DNA of 52,703 nt from assembly GCA_020161725.1 (NCBI GenBank), contig JAIUOG010000003.1:1-52703 (forward strand). Reading direction: 5' to 3'. The translations under genes were made by a program, and so were the position numbers. The DNA is from Pseudomonadota bacterium. GTDB lineage: Bacteria > Pseudomonadota > Gammaproteobacteria > Legionellales > Legionellaceae. Positions 1 to 8,325 of the stretch are shown piece by piece (the stretch's first letter is position 1; every line of letters begins with the position of its first letter). A model generated the notes under the pieces. The model saw nothing but the letters and a program-made list of their open reading frames with translations. It did no database searches and was not told the origin of the DNA.

Positions 1-1376
1 ATCCCTTCCACTACCCAAGGTTGGCGGCCATATTCAGCAACGACCCAGCCTAATTCAGCAGCAACCCAAGGCAAAGGAAGCGAGAAAAAGGCAAGATAAT
101 GATACCAACGCGCTTCATGTAATTTGTGTCTTAGCGACAAATAAAATCCTGTTGCAAATAACAAGATGAAGAAAAGACCACAACCAACCATAATTCTAAA
201 AGCAAAAAAGATAGGTAGCACACGTGGCTGCAAATCTGCAGCAGCTTTATTAATTTGCTCTTCGGTCGCATCAACCACATTTTCTGAATATCGCTTTAAT
301 AACAGGGCATGGCCTAAATTTTCTTTATGCGCATCAAAAATAACCTTTTCTTCAACAAGTGAAGGGTTTTCACGTAAGGCAGTTAACGCTTTGTATGCAA
401 TCATACCATCTTTAATTTTATCCTTACCCTTTTCAATTAAATCAGCAATTCCCTCTACCGGCGTATTAAAAGAGCGAGTAGAAATAATGCCTAGAACATA
501 AGGAATATCAATAGAATAATTGGTGATTTGTTTTTCTTGATCAGGAATACCAAATAAGGTTAATGATGCAGGTGCTTTTTCAGTATGCCACATAGCCTCA
601 ATAGCTGCGATTTTCATCTTTTGGTTTTCATTTGCGACATAACCACTTTCATCACCTAAAACAACGACTGATAAAGCAGAGGCAAGGCCGAAAGAAGCTG
701 CAACGGTCATTGAACGTTTAGCAAAATCTTTATTACGACCCCGTAATAAGAAATAGGCGCTAATGGATAATACAAACATAGCACCTGTGACATAACCCGC
801 ACTAATAGTATGAACAAATTTAGCCTGCGCAACGGGATTAAAAATAATATCGTAAAAGCTTTTTACTTCCATCCGCATCGTTTGGTAATCAAAATAAGCA
901 CCGACTGGATTTTGCATCCAGCCATTGGCAATTAAAATCCATAGAGCAGAAAGATTGGTGCCTAAGGCTAATAACCAGGTACAAATCATATGTTTAACTT
1001 TGCTAATCTTATCCCAGCCGAAAAAGAAAATACCAACAAAGGTTGCCTCTAAAAAGAAGGCCATCATACCTTCGATAGCAAGGGGGGCACCAAAAACATC
1101 GCCTACATAATGAGAATAATAGGCCCAATTGGTGCCAAATTCGAATTCCATCGTAAGCCCAGTTGCAACCCCAAGAACAAAGTTAATACCAAATAAAATT
1201 CCCCAATATTTAACCATATCTCGCCATATTTTCCTGCCAGTCATCACATAGACGGTCTCCATAATAGCTAACATCACCGATAAACCTAGGGTCAGGGGTA
1301 CAAAGAGAAAATGATAGAGGGCTGTTAATGCAAATTGTAAACGGGAAAGGTCAACTACCTCAGCTGCAGGAATCAT
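1..1376 (-). CDS. cydA: cytochrome bd ubiquinol oxidase subunit I, C-terminus missing
   Basis: This is the quinol-oxidising, haem-carrying subunit of the inner-membrane cytochrome bd oxidase, which reduces oxygen with high affinity. My translation from the ATG at 1376 gives 458 residues before the window edge. His22 and His189 fall where the E. coli haem ligands His19 and His186 lie, and GRQPW at about 450-454 closes the Q-loop. E. coli CydA is 522 residues, so roughly 60 are outside the window. The long segment before GRQPW fits the long-Q-loop type. The start lies 4 nt after the cydP stop, with an AAAAGG Shine-Dalgarno inside the end of cydP, so the two are probably translationally coupled. 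cydB would be expected just outside the window. The ORF is open at the edge and has no stop here. Confidence 0.97.
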   Translation of the reverse strand, partial: MIPAAEVVDLSRLQFALTALYHFLFVPLTLGLSVMLAIMETVYVMTGRKIWRDMVKYWGILFGINFVLGVATGLTMEFEFGTNWAYYSHYVGDVFGAPLAIEGMMAFFLEATFVGIFFFGWDKISKVKHMICTWLLALGTNLSALWILIANGWMQNPVGAYFDYQTMRMEVKSFYDIIFNPVAQAKFVHTISAGYVTGAMFVLSISAYFLLRGRNKDFAKRSMTVAASFGLASALSVVVLGDESGYVANENQKMKIAAIEAMWHTEKAPASLTLFGIPDQEKQITNYSIDIPYVLGIISTRSFNTPVEGIADLIEKGKDKIKDGMIAYKALTALRENPSLVEEKVIFDAHKENLGHALLLKRYSENVVDATEEQINKAAADLQPRVLPIFFAFRIMVGCGLFFILLFATGFYLSLRHKLHEARWYHYLAFFSLPLPWVAAELGWVVAEYGRQPWVVEG

Positions 1377-1380
1377 GAAA

Positions 1381-1548
1381 TCACCTTTTAATATTGGAAT
1401 TAATCTTTGTTTTAGAGTTGCCTAAAAACCAATCTTGGCTTTTTTCTAAAGTAGGGTGCATTGTTCTTACACAAAACCACCATAATAAGAAAAGTAATAT
1501 GAATTTTATTACTAGAGTCAAACTTATGTCGCGTTTTAATGATTTCAT
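1381..1548 (-). CDS. cydP: small membrane subunit of cytochrome bd oxidase, CydP-like
   Basis: A short protein of 55 residues with one hydrophobic helix (ISLTLVIKFILLFLLWWFC) near the N-terminus, directly upstream of cydA. Length, charge pattern (KSLKRD before the helix) and position match CydP, a putative small subunit found with cydAB in many proteobacteria. I placed the start at the ATG at 1548 because AAAGG lies 8 nt before it. An in-frame ATG at 1581 would add 11 residues but has no good ribosome binding site. It probably sits in the inner membrane against CydA. The name rests on context and general resemblance, as no catalytic motif exists. Confidence 0.75.
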   Translation of the reverse strand: MKSLKRDISLTLVIKFILLFLLWWFCVRTMHPTLEKSQDWFLGNSKTKINSNIKR

Positions 1549-1763
1549 GCTAGAACCTTTCGAGCGGAACCCAAATATCATACATTTTTCTTAAAAAAAA
1601 TGCATCTAATTCAAGCTTCTATGGATGAAAAAAGGGAATAAAAAAATAAAGTTTTTTCTGAAAAAGGTTTAAATGAATAGCCAATCTGCCAATGATGAAA
1701 GATTGAGCTCTTGATATTTATATTCTTTGTTCCTATTTAAACAGCAATATCCGATTTTTTCAC

Positions 1764-1769
1764 TATAAT
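1764..1769 (+). promoter_or_regulatory. -10 box for the GMC oxidoreductase
   Basis: A perfect TATAAT lies 28 nt before the ATG at 1797. The hexamer 17 nt upstream (ACAGCA) is a poor -35, so only the -10 is convincing. Confidence 0.4.
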
Positions 1770-1796
1770 AAAATTAATAAACCAAAAGAGCCTATC

Positions 1797-3383
1797 ATGC
1801 CTCAAACTCCTATAATCTTTGATTATGTCATCGTAGGCGGAGGTTCCGCAGGCTGCGTTTTAGCCAATAGACTTTCCGAAAATCCTCACACTAAAGTCTG
1901 TCTACTCGAAGCTGGGCCAGCAGATACTAGTCCTTTTATTCGTATGCCAATGGGAATTATCATGGTTATGCGCAGTAAAAAATTAAATTGGCACTTTTGG
2001 ACTACACCCCAAGCACATTGCAATAATAGAAGCATATACTGGCCTCGAGGACGCACTCTTGGAGGAAGTTCCTCTATTAATGCCATGTGCTATGTGCGAG
2101 GACATGCCAATGACTATGATCAATGGGCTCAATTAGGCAATGAAGGATGGTCTTATCAAGAAGTGCTCCCCTATTTTGAAAAGTTTGAACGCGAAGAGAA
2201 AATTCATGTCGATAAGCCTAGATATTTAAATCGCTTGATGAGTGTTTTTATACAAGCAGGAGAACAAGCGGGTTATCCGCTTCTAGAAAATTATAATACA
2301 GATCTCCAAGAAGGCGTGGGGTATTTTGATGTCGCCCAAAAAAACGGCCAACGCTGGAGCAATGCACGAGGTTATTTAGAACCCATTAAAAATAGACATA
2401 ATTTAACCATTATTACGCATGCTCAGGCAATTAAAATTCTATGTGAAAATAAATGTGCTAAAGGAGTGCGCATTATACGACACAGTAAAACTCAAGACAT
2501 CCTAGCAAGCAAAGAAGTGATTCTGTCTGCGGGCAGTATCGGCTCGCCGCACCTTTTATTATTGTCGGGGATAGGTTCTAAAATAGAAATAGAAAAACAC
2601 GGCATCTCGTTAGTACATGATTTACCCGGTGTAGGAGAAAATTTACAAGATCATTTGGATATTCACATTACCTGCCTAGATAAAACACATACGTCATTTA
2701 GCCTTCTTCCCAGTGCGTTGTGGAGACATCTTAAATCATTAGGACTTTATTTATTTAAACGTCGTGGCGAATTAACCAGCAATTATGCGCAGGCCGTAGG
2801 TTTTGCAAAAACAACCCAGGCATTAACAGCACCGAATATACAATGGCATTTTGCCGCCTGTATGTATACCAGCGGTACTCGCCAATTAAAAGATTTATTT
2901 CGCCATTATGGCTATTTATTAATGACCTGTTATTTACACCCTAAAAGCCGCGGAACAATTAAATTACGTAGTGCAAACCCGATGGATATGCCCTTAATTA
3001 ACCCCAATTATTTATCGGAAAAAGAAGATTTAGATGCCATGGTCCTTGGCTTTCAACAGGCTAGAGAAATTTTATCACAACAAGCCTTTGCCCCTTATTT
3101 TGCAAAAGAGTTTGAACCTGGAGAAACCGCAAAAACAGAAGAACAAATTCGTGAGTATATTAAGCAAAAATCCGAAACTAATTATCATCCTGTCGGAACC
3201 TGTAAAATGGGCATTGATTCAATGGCAGTGGTTGATCCCAAACAATTAAAAGTATATGGAGTAGACAACTTAAGAGTGATTGATGCCTCCATCATGCCTA
3301 CTTTGGTGAGCGGGAATACCAACGCGCCAACAACCATGATTGCTGAAAAAGCAGCAGAAATAATCTTAAAATCATCAGGTTAA
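1797..3383 (+). CDS. GMC-family FAD-dependent oxidoreductase, choline dehydrogenase-like
   Basis: A 528-residue flavoenzyme of the glucose-methanol-choline family, which oxidises a primary or secondary alcohol to an aldehyde or ketone using FAD. The dinucleotide-binding motif GGGSAG is at residues 14-19. The family signatures PRGRTLGGSSSINAMCYVRG and GSIGSPHLLLLSGIG are present. The C-terminal catalytic pair is visible as His464 (NYHPVGTCKMG) and Asn507 (SGNTNAPTTM), matching His466 and Asn510 of choline oxidase. Length is normal for bacterial choline or alkanol dehydrogenases. It is a single gene with its own -10 box, convergent with the methyltransferase at 3499, and no betaine-synthesis or transport genes are nearby. 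The substrate therefore cannot be assigned. It has no signal peptide, so a cytoplasmic or membrane-associated location is likely. Confidence 0.9.
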   Translation: MPQTPIIFDYVIVGGGSAGCVLANRLSENPHTKVCLLEAGPADTSPFIRMPMGIIMVMRSKKLNWHFWTTPQAHCNNRSIYWPRGRTLGGSSSINAMCYVRGHANDYDQWAQLGNEGWSYQEVLPYFEKFEREEKIHVDKPRYLNRLMSVFIQAGEQAGYPLLENYNTDLQEGVGYFDVAQKNGQRWSNARGYLEPIKNRHNLTIITHAQAIKILCENKCAKGVRIIRHSKTQDILASKEVILSAGSIGSPHLLLLSGIGSKIEIEKHGISLVHDLPGVGENLQDHLDIHITCLDKTHTSFSLLPSALWRHLKSLGLYLFKRRGELTSNYAQAVGFAKTTQALTAPNIQWHFAACMYTSGTRQLKDLFRHYGYLLMTCYLHPKSRGTIKLRSANPMDMPLINPNYLSEKEDLDAMVLGFQQAREILSQQAFAPYFAKEFEPGETAKTEEQIREYIKQKSETNYHPVGTCKMGIDSMAVVDPKQLKVYGVDNLRVIDASIMPTLVSGNTNAPTTMIAEKAAEIILKSSG

Positions 3384-3498
3384 ATAGATGGTCTGGAGTG
3401 CTTGATGATACATCTAAGTCATTTTTTTAATTTTTGAATCAAGACCCAGTTCCGGAGTACTAGGTCTAAAAGAAACGACTAAAGAAAATCCGCTGCTT

Positions 3499-4500
3499 TT
3501 AATGAGGCTTTTCAGCAATTGTCTGAAAGGAAGTCGTGAATAAACCCAATTGGTCAGCCTCAATGAAAGACTCACCATCTTCAGCAAAACGGTCAAATAA
3601 TACTTTAAAATGCGAAGGCAAAAGATGGAGCCTGACACTAAAATAGACTAGTTTCTTCATGATCTCATATTGCCTATCTGCTTTTTTAATCAGCGATGCT
3701 TGATGATTACCGATACTAGCATCCTTACTTTGAATAATTTTAAATCCAACTTTTTCTAAACTAGTCTTAATTTCTTCTGGAGTTGGTGTATCAATAGCAC
3801 CAATCAAGGGCTTTACCCTCTTTAATAAATCAAGATGGTGTGGATTGTTTGCATCATAATTATCAAGTTGCACCCAATCTAAAAAGGATAATTTGCCGCC
3901 TGGTTTAAGTACGCGAAACATTTCGGCAAATAATTTTTCCTTATCTTTAGCATAAGTTAGGGCTTGGATTTCATAGACTGCATCAAAAAAATTATCTTCA
4001 AAAGGTAGAGGCTCATTTAAGTTAGCTTTTATAAATTGGCAATTATCATTAAGCCCTCTTTTTTCAGCATTTTTTCTGGCACTTGCAAGTTGCACATCAT
4101 CGATATTAATACCTTTAACCTTGGCACCAGTGAGGCTTACCAAATGCGCTGCAACACGCCCTCTACCACAGCCAACATCAAGTACCGCAGCGTTTTTCTC
4201 TAAACCAAGATCCTGGCTCATCTTTTGCTCAAATAAAATTTGATTTTCAAAAACCCCCTTAGTTGCATCGATAACTGGCGGAATATACATTTTTTCAACA
4301 TCGCCTAAAGCACAAAGATGATTTAAAACGGCATAATAATCAGCTACACGTTTTTCTTCGCCCTCTTCAGAAGCATCTTTACTAAAACTTTCATATGAAT
4401 TTAAAAAGGCATCTATTTTTTCTTGAGGGAGCCTATAAATATCCAAAAAGGCATTCAACGTAGTTTTGAGACGATAAACGGTTGTTTGTATGGAGGTCAT
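3499..4500 (-). CDS. SAM-dependent methyltransferase resembling sterol 24-C-methyltransferase
   Basis: A 333-residue class I methyltransferase. Motif I (LDVGCGRGR, residues 107-115) binds S-adenosylmethionine, and post-motif FRVLKPGGKLSFLDW is typical. The segment WVQLDNYDANNPHH followed by a TPTPEEIKTSLEKVGFKI stretch resembles the WVMTDNYDENNPEH and C-terminal region of Erg6/SMT sterol methyltransferases. YEIQALTYAKD sits where sterol methyltransferases have an EATCHAP-type segment. An AAGGATGATG ribosome binding site supports the ATG at 4500. The 100 N-terminal residues before the SAM fold are helical and charged. It could methylate a sterol, another prenyl lipid or a fatty acid. The sterol link is family resemblance only, and no sterol-synthesis gene is in this window. 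Confidence 0.8.
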   Translation of the reverse strand: MTSIQTTVYRLKTTLNAFLDIYRLPQEKIDAFLNSYESFSKDASEEGEEKRVADYYAVLNHLCALGDVEKMYIPPVIDATKGVFENQILFEQKMSQDLGLEKNAAVLDVGCGRGRVAAHLVSLTGAKVKGINIDDVQLASARKNAEKRGLNDNCQFIKANLNEPLPFEDNFFDAVYEIQALTYAKDKEKLFAEMFRVLKPGGKLSFLDWVQLDNYDANNPHHLDLLKRVKPLIGAIDTPTPEEIKTSLEKVGFKIIQSKDASIGNHQASLIKKADRQYEIMKKLVYFSVRLHLLPSHFKVLFDRFAEDGESFIEADQLGLFTTSFQTIAEKPH

Positions 4501-4553
4501 TTTTTCATCATCCTTGCTTTGCTATGCTATATATACCCTAAGCCAATCACAAA

Positions 4554-4600
4554 TTCCGCGGACAAGCCGCGGAACATAGGAATTGAGGGTTTACCCTCAA
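4554..4600 (-). terminator. two hairpins between the lipoprotein and methyltransferase genes
   Basis: Read on the minus strand, the lipoprotein stop is followed by a hairpin with an 8-bp stem (arms 4583-4590 and 4593-4600) and then a GC-rich hairpin with an 8-bp stem TTCCGCGG (arms 4554-4561 and 4567-4574), followed by a short T run (TTTGTG). This is probably the lipoprotein terminator. The T tracts are weak. Confidence 0.45.
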
Positions 4601-4604
4601 AAAA

Positions 4605-4949
4605 TTAATTTACACGGACATACTTACCATTTTTAAGTACATAACGATGACCGTTATTAGTCATCGTTTTGGTAACATAACCTGTTGTATTACCAACAGT
4701 AGTACCAACCGCATTTACACCAGTACCTACAACACCGACACCAGTACCAACCACAGTGCCAACACCGCGACCTATTGTAGAACCTGTTGTACCAACAAGA
4801 CCTACGCCAGTGCCAACTGTAGTTGCAGTGTATTTAACACCAGTACCCACAGTTGAATTAGCAAAACCTACGGTATCATTTACTGTGCCACAACCCACAA
4901 GTAATAATGATATTGATGCTGCCGTAGAAACTAATAGTAAGTTTTTCAT
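4605..4949 (-). CDS. small lipoprotein with valine/glycine/threonine repeats
   Basis: A 114-residue protein with a lipoprotein signal peptide: a positive N-terminus, a hydrophobic stretch and the lipobox LLVGC with the acylated Cys at residue 20. The mature part is a run of imperfect TVGTGV / VVGTGV repeats (roughly residues 30-90), followed by a charged tail NNGHRYVLKNGKYVRVN. It would be anchored to the outer or inner membrane facing the periplasm. The Shine-Dalgarno is near perfect (AAGGAGG, 7 nt before the ATG), suggesting strong expression. It is divergent from the DUF1328 gene. The repeats have alternating small residues that could form beta structure or amphipathic segments. No function is assigned. 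Confidence 0.8.
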   Translation of the reverse strand: MKNLLLVSTAASISLLLVGCGTVNDTVGFANSTVGTGVKYTATTVGTGVGLVGTTGSTIGRGVGTVVGTGVGVVGTGVNAVGTTVGNTTGYVTKTMTNNGHRYVLKNGKYVRVN

Positions 4950-5081
4950 TCTAACTCCTCCTTGAATATAGGAAAATTAATAAAACTCCTATACATCATA
5001 GAACATAAAAAACCATACTGACCACTTTTCATACAATTAATTATTTTATTATGTTTTTAATTTTTATGAATTTGCATTGCA

Positions 5082-5110
5082 TTTACAAAACGGCTTCGAA
5101 CTTCTACTAT
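5082..5110 (+). promoter_or_regulatory. sigma-70-like promoter of the DUF1328 gene
   Basis: TTTACA (5082-5087) and TACTAT (5105-5110) are separated by 17 nt and lie upstream of the ATG at 5165. A 7-bp inverted repeat (AACTTCT / AGAAGTT, about 5099-5125) overlaps the -10 and start region and could be an operator. Confidence 0.45.
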
Positions 5111-5164
5111 TAAAAAAGAAGTTATTAAAATTAACTTTTATTTCAACTAATACAAGGAGCTGTT

Positions 5165-5374
5165 ATGTTGACATGGGCGCTCATCTTTTTAATTATTGCA
5201 ATTATTGCAGGAGCCTTCGGTTTTAGAGGTGTTGCATCTACTGCAGCTGATATTGCAAGAATTTTATTCTTCTTATTCATTATTATCTTTGTTGTAATGC
5301 TTATCTTAAGCCTTTTAGGTGTAGGAGCGAGTCCAGTAGCGCCAGTAGCTACAGTCCCTGTTTCACCAACTTAA
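5165..5374 (+). CDS. DUF1328 (YtjA/UPF0391-like) small membrane protein
   Basis: A 69-residue protein with two hydrophobic segments (residues 3-20 and 32-52) separated by [16 protein letters not shown], the hallmark of the DUF1328/UPF0391 family. This family is widespread in proteobacteria and often stress-induced, but has no defined biochemical role. The C-terminal tail is an Ala/Pro/Val-rich stretch ([14 protein letters not shown]) longer than in short family members. A good AAGGAG ribosome binding site precedes the ATG. It is convergent with corA, whose stop lies 3 nt beyond this gene. Confidence 0.85.
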   Translation: MLTWALIFLIIAIIAGAFGFRGVASTAADIARILFFLFIIIFVVMLILSLLGVGASPVAPVATVPVSPT

Positions 5375-5376
5375 GG

Positions 5377-6345
5377 TTAAAGCCATTTCTTCCGTTTGAA
5401 AAATTTATAAGGAAGATAAGCTGAGAGTAGCATTAGACCTAAGGCTACAAGATAACCCCATTTGTAAGATAATTCCGGCATGAACTTAAAGTTCATGCCA
5501 TAAATACTTGCAATCAAAGTAGGTGGTAAGAAAATAACGGCTGCTACGGAGAAAATTTTAATAATGGCATTCTGCTCAATATTAATCATCCCTAAGGTTG
5601 CATCTAAAAGAAAATTAACCTTTGAAGAAATAAAGCTTGAATGATCGCTTAAGGAGCCCACATCCTTACTTAGAGTTGCAAGCCTAGTTAGCTCTTCATT
5701 ATCTAAGTTTTCTTTAGCGGATTGTGTAAAAAAGGACAGAAGTCTCGAAAAACTTAATAAACTTTCACGTGTTTTTGTATTTAGATCCGCATTATTACCA
5801 ATTCCCTGAATTAATAATTGATAATCGGGTGATTCATTCACATTCTCTTCAGGCCTAAAAATTAATTTAGAATAATCTTCTAAACGATGTCCTACCGTTT
5901 CCAAAATATCAGCTAGTCTATCAACAGTTGCCTCTAATAATTGAATAAATAGCTCTATAGGCCTATCAGTTAATTCACTTGTCTTTTGTAACTGTAAAGT
6001 AAATAATTTAAAAGCCTGGGGCTTCATATAACGAATCGTCAGCAATTTTTCGGAGGTTAAGACAAAGGTAACTGCATCTATCTGTGGATCGGATGATTCA
6101 GAATAAGCAATCATTGCTGCTGTCATAAATAAGGCATCTTTATTTTTATATAAACGACTTGATAATTCAATTTCAAGCATTTCTTCACGCGTAGGAATTT
6201 CAAGGCCTATTGCTTGCTCAACGATAGCCTCTTCTTTCTTAGCAGGACGATATAAATCAATCCATATTGTATCTTTTAAGAAAGAATAATTATTATCCTT
6301 CATCTCATAAGGCTTTAAATTTTCCTTTAAATAACCAGTAATCAT
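5377..6345 (-). CDS. corA: CorA-family divalent metal (magnesium/cobalt) transporter
   Basis: A 322-residue inner-membrane channel for Mg2+ or related cations. It has the usual large cytoplasmic alpha/beta domain (about 1-255), then two transmembrane helices at about residues 262-282 and 296-314. The GMN selectivity signature sits between them (YGMNF, Gly283-Met284-Asn285), followed by the periplasmic loop KFMPEL and a basic C-terminal end (KFFKRKKWL). The length is standard. AAGGA lies before the ATG. The window shows no Mg-sensing leader. CorA and the Zn exporter ZntB share this fold. The YGMNF(K)xMPEL context favours CorA, but the physiological metal is inferred. Confidence 0.9.
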   Translation of the reverse strand: MITGYLKENLKPYEMKDNNYSFLKDTIWIDLYRPAKKEEAIVEQAIGLEIPTREEMLEIELSSRLYKNKDALFMTAAMIAYSESSDPQIDAVTFVLTSEKLLTIRYMKPQAFKLFTLQLQKTSELTDRPIELFIQLLEATVDRLADILETVGHRLEDYSKLIFRPEENVNESPDYQLLIQGIGNNADLNTKTRESLLSFSRLLSFFTQSAKENLDNEELTRLATLSKDVGSLSDHSSFISSKVNFLLDATLGMINIEQNAIIKIFSVAAVIFLPPTLIASIYGMNFKFMPELSYKWGYLVALGLMLLSAYLPYKFFKRKKWL

Positions 6346-6452
6346 TTTTATCCTTAAGTTTTAAAGCCATCTATCCGTCGGAGTCGCTGTCGAAGACCAA
6401 AACTTTGCCATGGCAGTAGAACTCTCGAAGAAATCTACTATACCCCATTTTA

Positions 6453-7226
6453 TTACTCGCGCAACCCAACTCCTTTTTTGAGTAAAACTAAATTCAATAC
6501 CGTAAGAAAGAGAAACATAGCAATAATAATACCCATAGCCCAAGCAAAACTCACTTCTCCACTGCCTAACATGCTATGCCTTAGGGCATTAACCATGTAA
6601 AGAATAGGGTTAAAATGCGATACCGTCTGCCAAAAGGGGGACAACATTGATGTCGTGTAAAATACCCCGCCCAAATAAGTTAAGGGCGTTAAAATAAAGG
6701 TTGGAATCAACATCACATCATCGAAGTTACGAGCAAGCATGGCATTAGTAAAGCCAGCCAAAGAAAATACAGCTGACACTAATAAGATAACGATAAAGGT
6801 AAGCCCAAGGTTATGAAATTCCATTTTCAGGAAAAAACAAGAAACGACATAAACTAAAACAGCAACAATAACCCCCCTTAAAACGCCTCCTAAAACATAG
6901 CCTAAAAGCAATAAGCCATCATGCAAGGGACTAATTAACATTTCCTCTATATTCTTTTGAAAACGTGTATTAAAAAGAGAAGTCGATACATTCGAATAAG
7001 CATTGGTAATGACTGACATCATAATAAGACCAGGCGCAATAAAAAGAGAGTAATTAAAACCTTGAATATCGCCAATCCGTTTCCCAATAAGGCTGCCAAA
7101 AATTAAAAAATATAAGGCTGTTGTTATCACTGGTGGTAAAAAAACCTGACTTGCGATACGGAACATTCTGACTACTTCACGTCTTACAATGGTGCAAAGA
7201 CCAATATATTGTTGTTTAATTAACAT
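6453..7226 (-). CDS. yadH: ABC-2 type transporter permease, YadH-like
   Basis: A 257-residue integral membrane protein with six predicted helices, the permease half of an ABC-2 exporter. Family features are visible: the N-terminal amphipathic region before the first helix, the FQKNIEEMLISPLHDGLLLLGYVLGG segment (a coupling region conserved in YadH-type permeases) and LTYLGGVFYTTSMLSPFWQ before the last helix. The start overlaps the end of the ATPase gene by 11 bp, so they are translationally coupled. E. coli YadGH is an exporter pair of unknown substrate, and no substrate can be read here. Confidence 0.88.
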   Translation of the reverse strand: MLIKQQYIGLCTIVRREVVRMFRIASQVFLPPVITTALYFLIFGSLIGKRIGDIQGFNYSLFIAPGLIMMSVITNAYSNVSTSLFNTRFQKNIEEMLISPLHDGLLLLGYVLGGVLRGVIVAVLVYVVSCFFLKMEFHNLGLTFIVILLVSAVFSLAGFTNAMLARNFDDVMLIPTFILTPLTYLGGVFYTTSMLSPFWQTVSHFNPILYMVNALRHSMLGSGEVSFAWAMGIIIAMFLFLTVLNLVLLKKGVGLRE

Positions 7227-8130
7227 GATTAATTAAATCCAAAAAGAGCTCTTCTAAGCGGTTAGTTTTATTACGCATAGAACTAATGCGTAATTGATGT
7301 TTGGTTAATAAATCAAAAATATCATTTAATGACCATTGATTATCTACACGTAACTCAAAGGTATGCGTATCAACTAAAGTCGCATTGCAAGGCGATAAAT
7401 CCGGCAGTTTTTCCAATGGCTCTTCAGTGTTAAATACAAAAGTTTGGTGATTTAAGGTTTTTAACAAATTATTCATTGACGTATTTTTAATAATTTGACC
7501 CTTGTCGATAATCGCAATTTTTTTGCAAAGTTGTTCTGCTTCTTCTAAATAATGCGTTGTTAAAATAATCGTTGTACCCTGCTTATTGGTTCGCGTTAAA
7601 AAATCCCACATGCTACGTCTAATTTCGATATCAACACCAGCAGTTGGTTCGTCTAAGATTAAAACCTTTGGTTGGTGCACCAAGGCTCTAGCAATCATCA
7701 ACCGCCTTTTCATCCCGCCTGATAAATGCCTTACTATTGATTTTCGCTTTTCATAAAGCCCCAGTTCTTCCAATAAAATTTTGGCGCGCGCCTTTGCCTC
7801 CTGACGAGGAATACCATAAAAACCAGCTTGGTTTATTAAAATCTGTTCGCAGGTTTCAAAGATATTAAGATTAAATTCTTGAGGAACAAGACCTAAGCAT
7901 GATTTAGCAAGCTCTCTGTTTGTATCAAGATCATAACCATGAATAGCAATAGAGCCAGAAGTTTTGGTAAGTAGAGTAGTGATAAGACCAATAGTAGTCG
8001 ATTTACCAGCGCCATTAGCGCCTAAAAGCGCAAAAAAATCACCTTTTTTTACCGTTAAATTTATTCCCTTAAGTGCTTCTACTCCATTGGCATAAATTTT
8101 AGATAAGTCACGGATTTCCAACGCATTCAT
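7216..8130 (-). CDS. yadG: ABC transporter ATP-binding protein, YadG-like
   Basis: The ATPase half of the ABC-2 exporter, paired with the permease at 6453. Walker A is GANGAGKST (about residues 37-45 from the chosen start), the signature is LSGGMKRR, Walker B is VLILDEPTAGVD, and the switch His follows in LTTHYLEEAEQL. A C-terminal extension of about 80 residues (NHQTFVFNTEEPLEKL onward) is typical of ABC-2 drug/polysaccharide-type ATPases. I chose the ATG at 8130. A GTG directly before it at 8133 is possible. A TATACT -10 box at 8164-8169, at the end of a dispersed palindromic repeat, lies 34 nt upstream. Confidence 0.9.
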   Translation of the reverse strand: MNALEIRDLSKIYANGVEALKGINLTVKKGDFFALLGANGAGKSTTIGLITTLLTKTSGSIAIHGYDLDTNRELAKSCLGLVPQEFNLNIFETCEQILINQAGFYGIPRQEAKARAKILLEELGLYEKRKSIVRHLSGGMKRRLMIARALVHQPKVLILDEPTAGVDIEIRRSMWDFLTRTNKQGTTIILTTHYLEEAEQLCKKIAIIDKGQIIKNTSMNNLLKTLNHQTFVFNTEEPLEKLPDLSPCNATLVDTHTFELRVDNQWSLNDIFDLLTKHQLRISSMRNKTNRLEELFLDLINHVN

Positions 8131-8163
8131 CACAGATAATCCCGAGGGAGAAAATTAGAATCC

Positions 8164-8242
8164 AGTATATACCCGAACTCTTTCAAAATGCTATGTTTTA
8201 GATGCCTTACTCGAATGAACTAGCAACCTTTCCTTGAGTATA
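8164..8242. repeat. dispersed palindromic repeat, family 1 (copy upstream of yadG)
   Basis: The left end reads TATACCCGAACTCTTTCAAA and continues ATGCTA. It matches the end of the copy near 17565-17585 in inverse orientation with about one mismatch over 25 bases. The right end (AACCTTTCCTTGAGTATA) is an imperfect inverse of the left. On the minus strand the left end supplies TATACT (8164-8169), a likely -10 for yadG. Confidence 0.6.
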
Positions 8243-8325
8243 AGTTATGCTTTATGCCGATTAAATTAATGATCCTGCCTAAATTTCAGCAAATACTCCT
8301 CTTCATCGGGTTAAGCAGCAAGCCT

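Noticed and set aside
166..1110. Plus-strand ORFs (166-501, 925-1110) over cydA
   Set aside because: They are antisense to a full-length, motif-complete cydA and have no ribosome binding site or known-protein-like sequence.
4647..4965. Plus-strand Thr/Pro-rich ORFs over the VG-repeat lipoprotein
   Set aside because: They arise from the repeat composition read on the other strand. The lipobox and strong ribosome binding site support the minus-strand gene.
6361..6543. Minus-strand 60-codon ORF near the end of the YadH-like gene
   Set aside because: It overlaps the permease in another frame and shows no ribosome binding site or domain.
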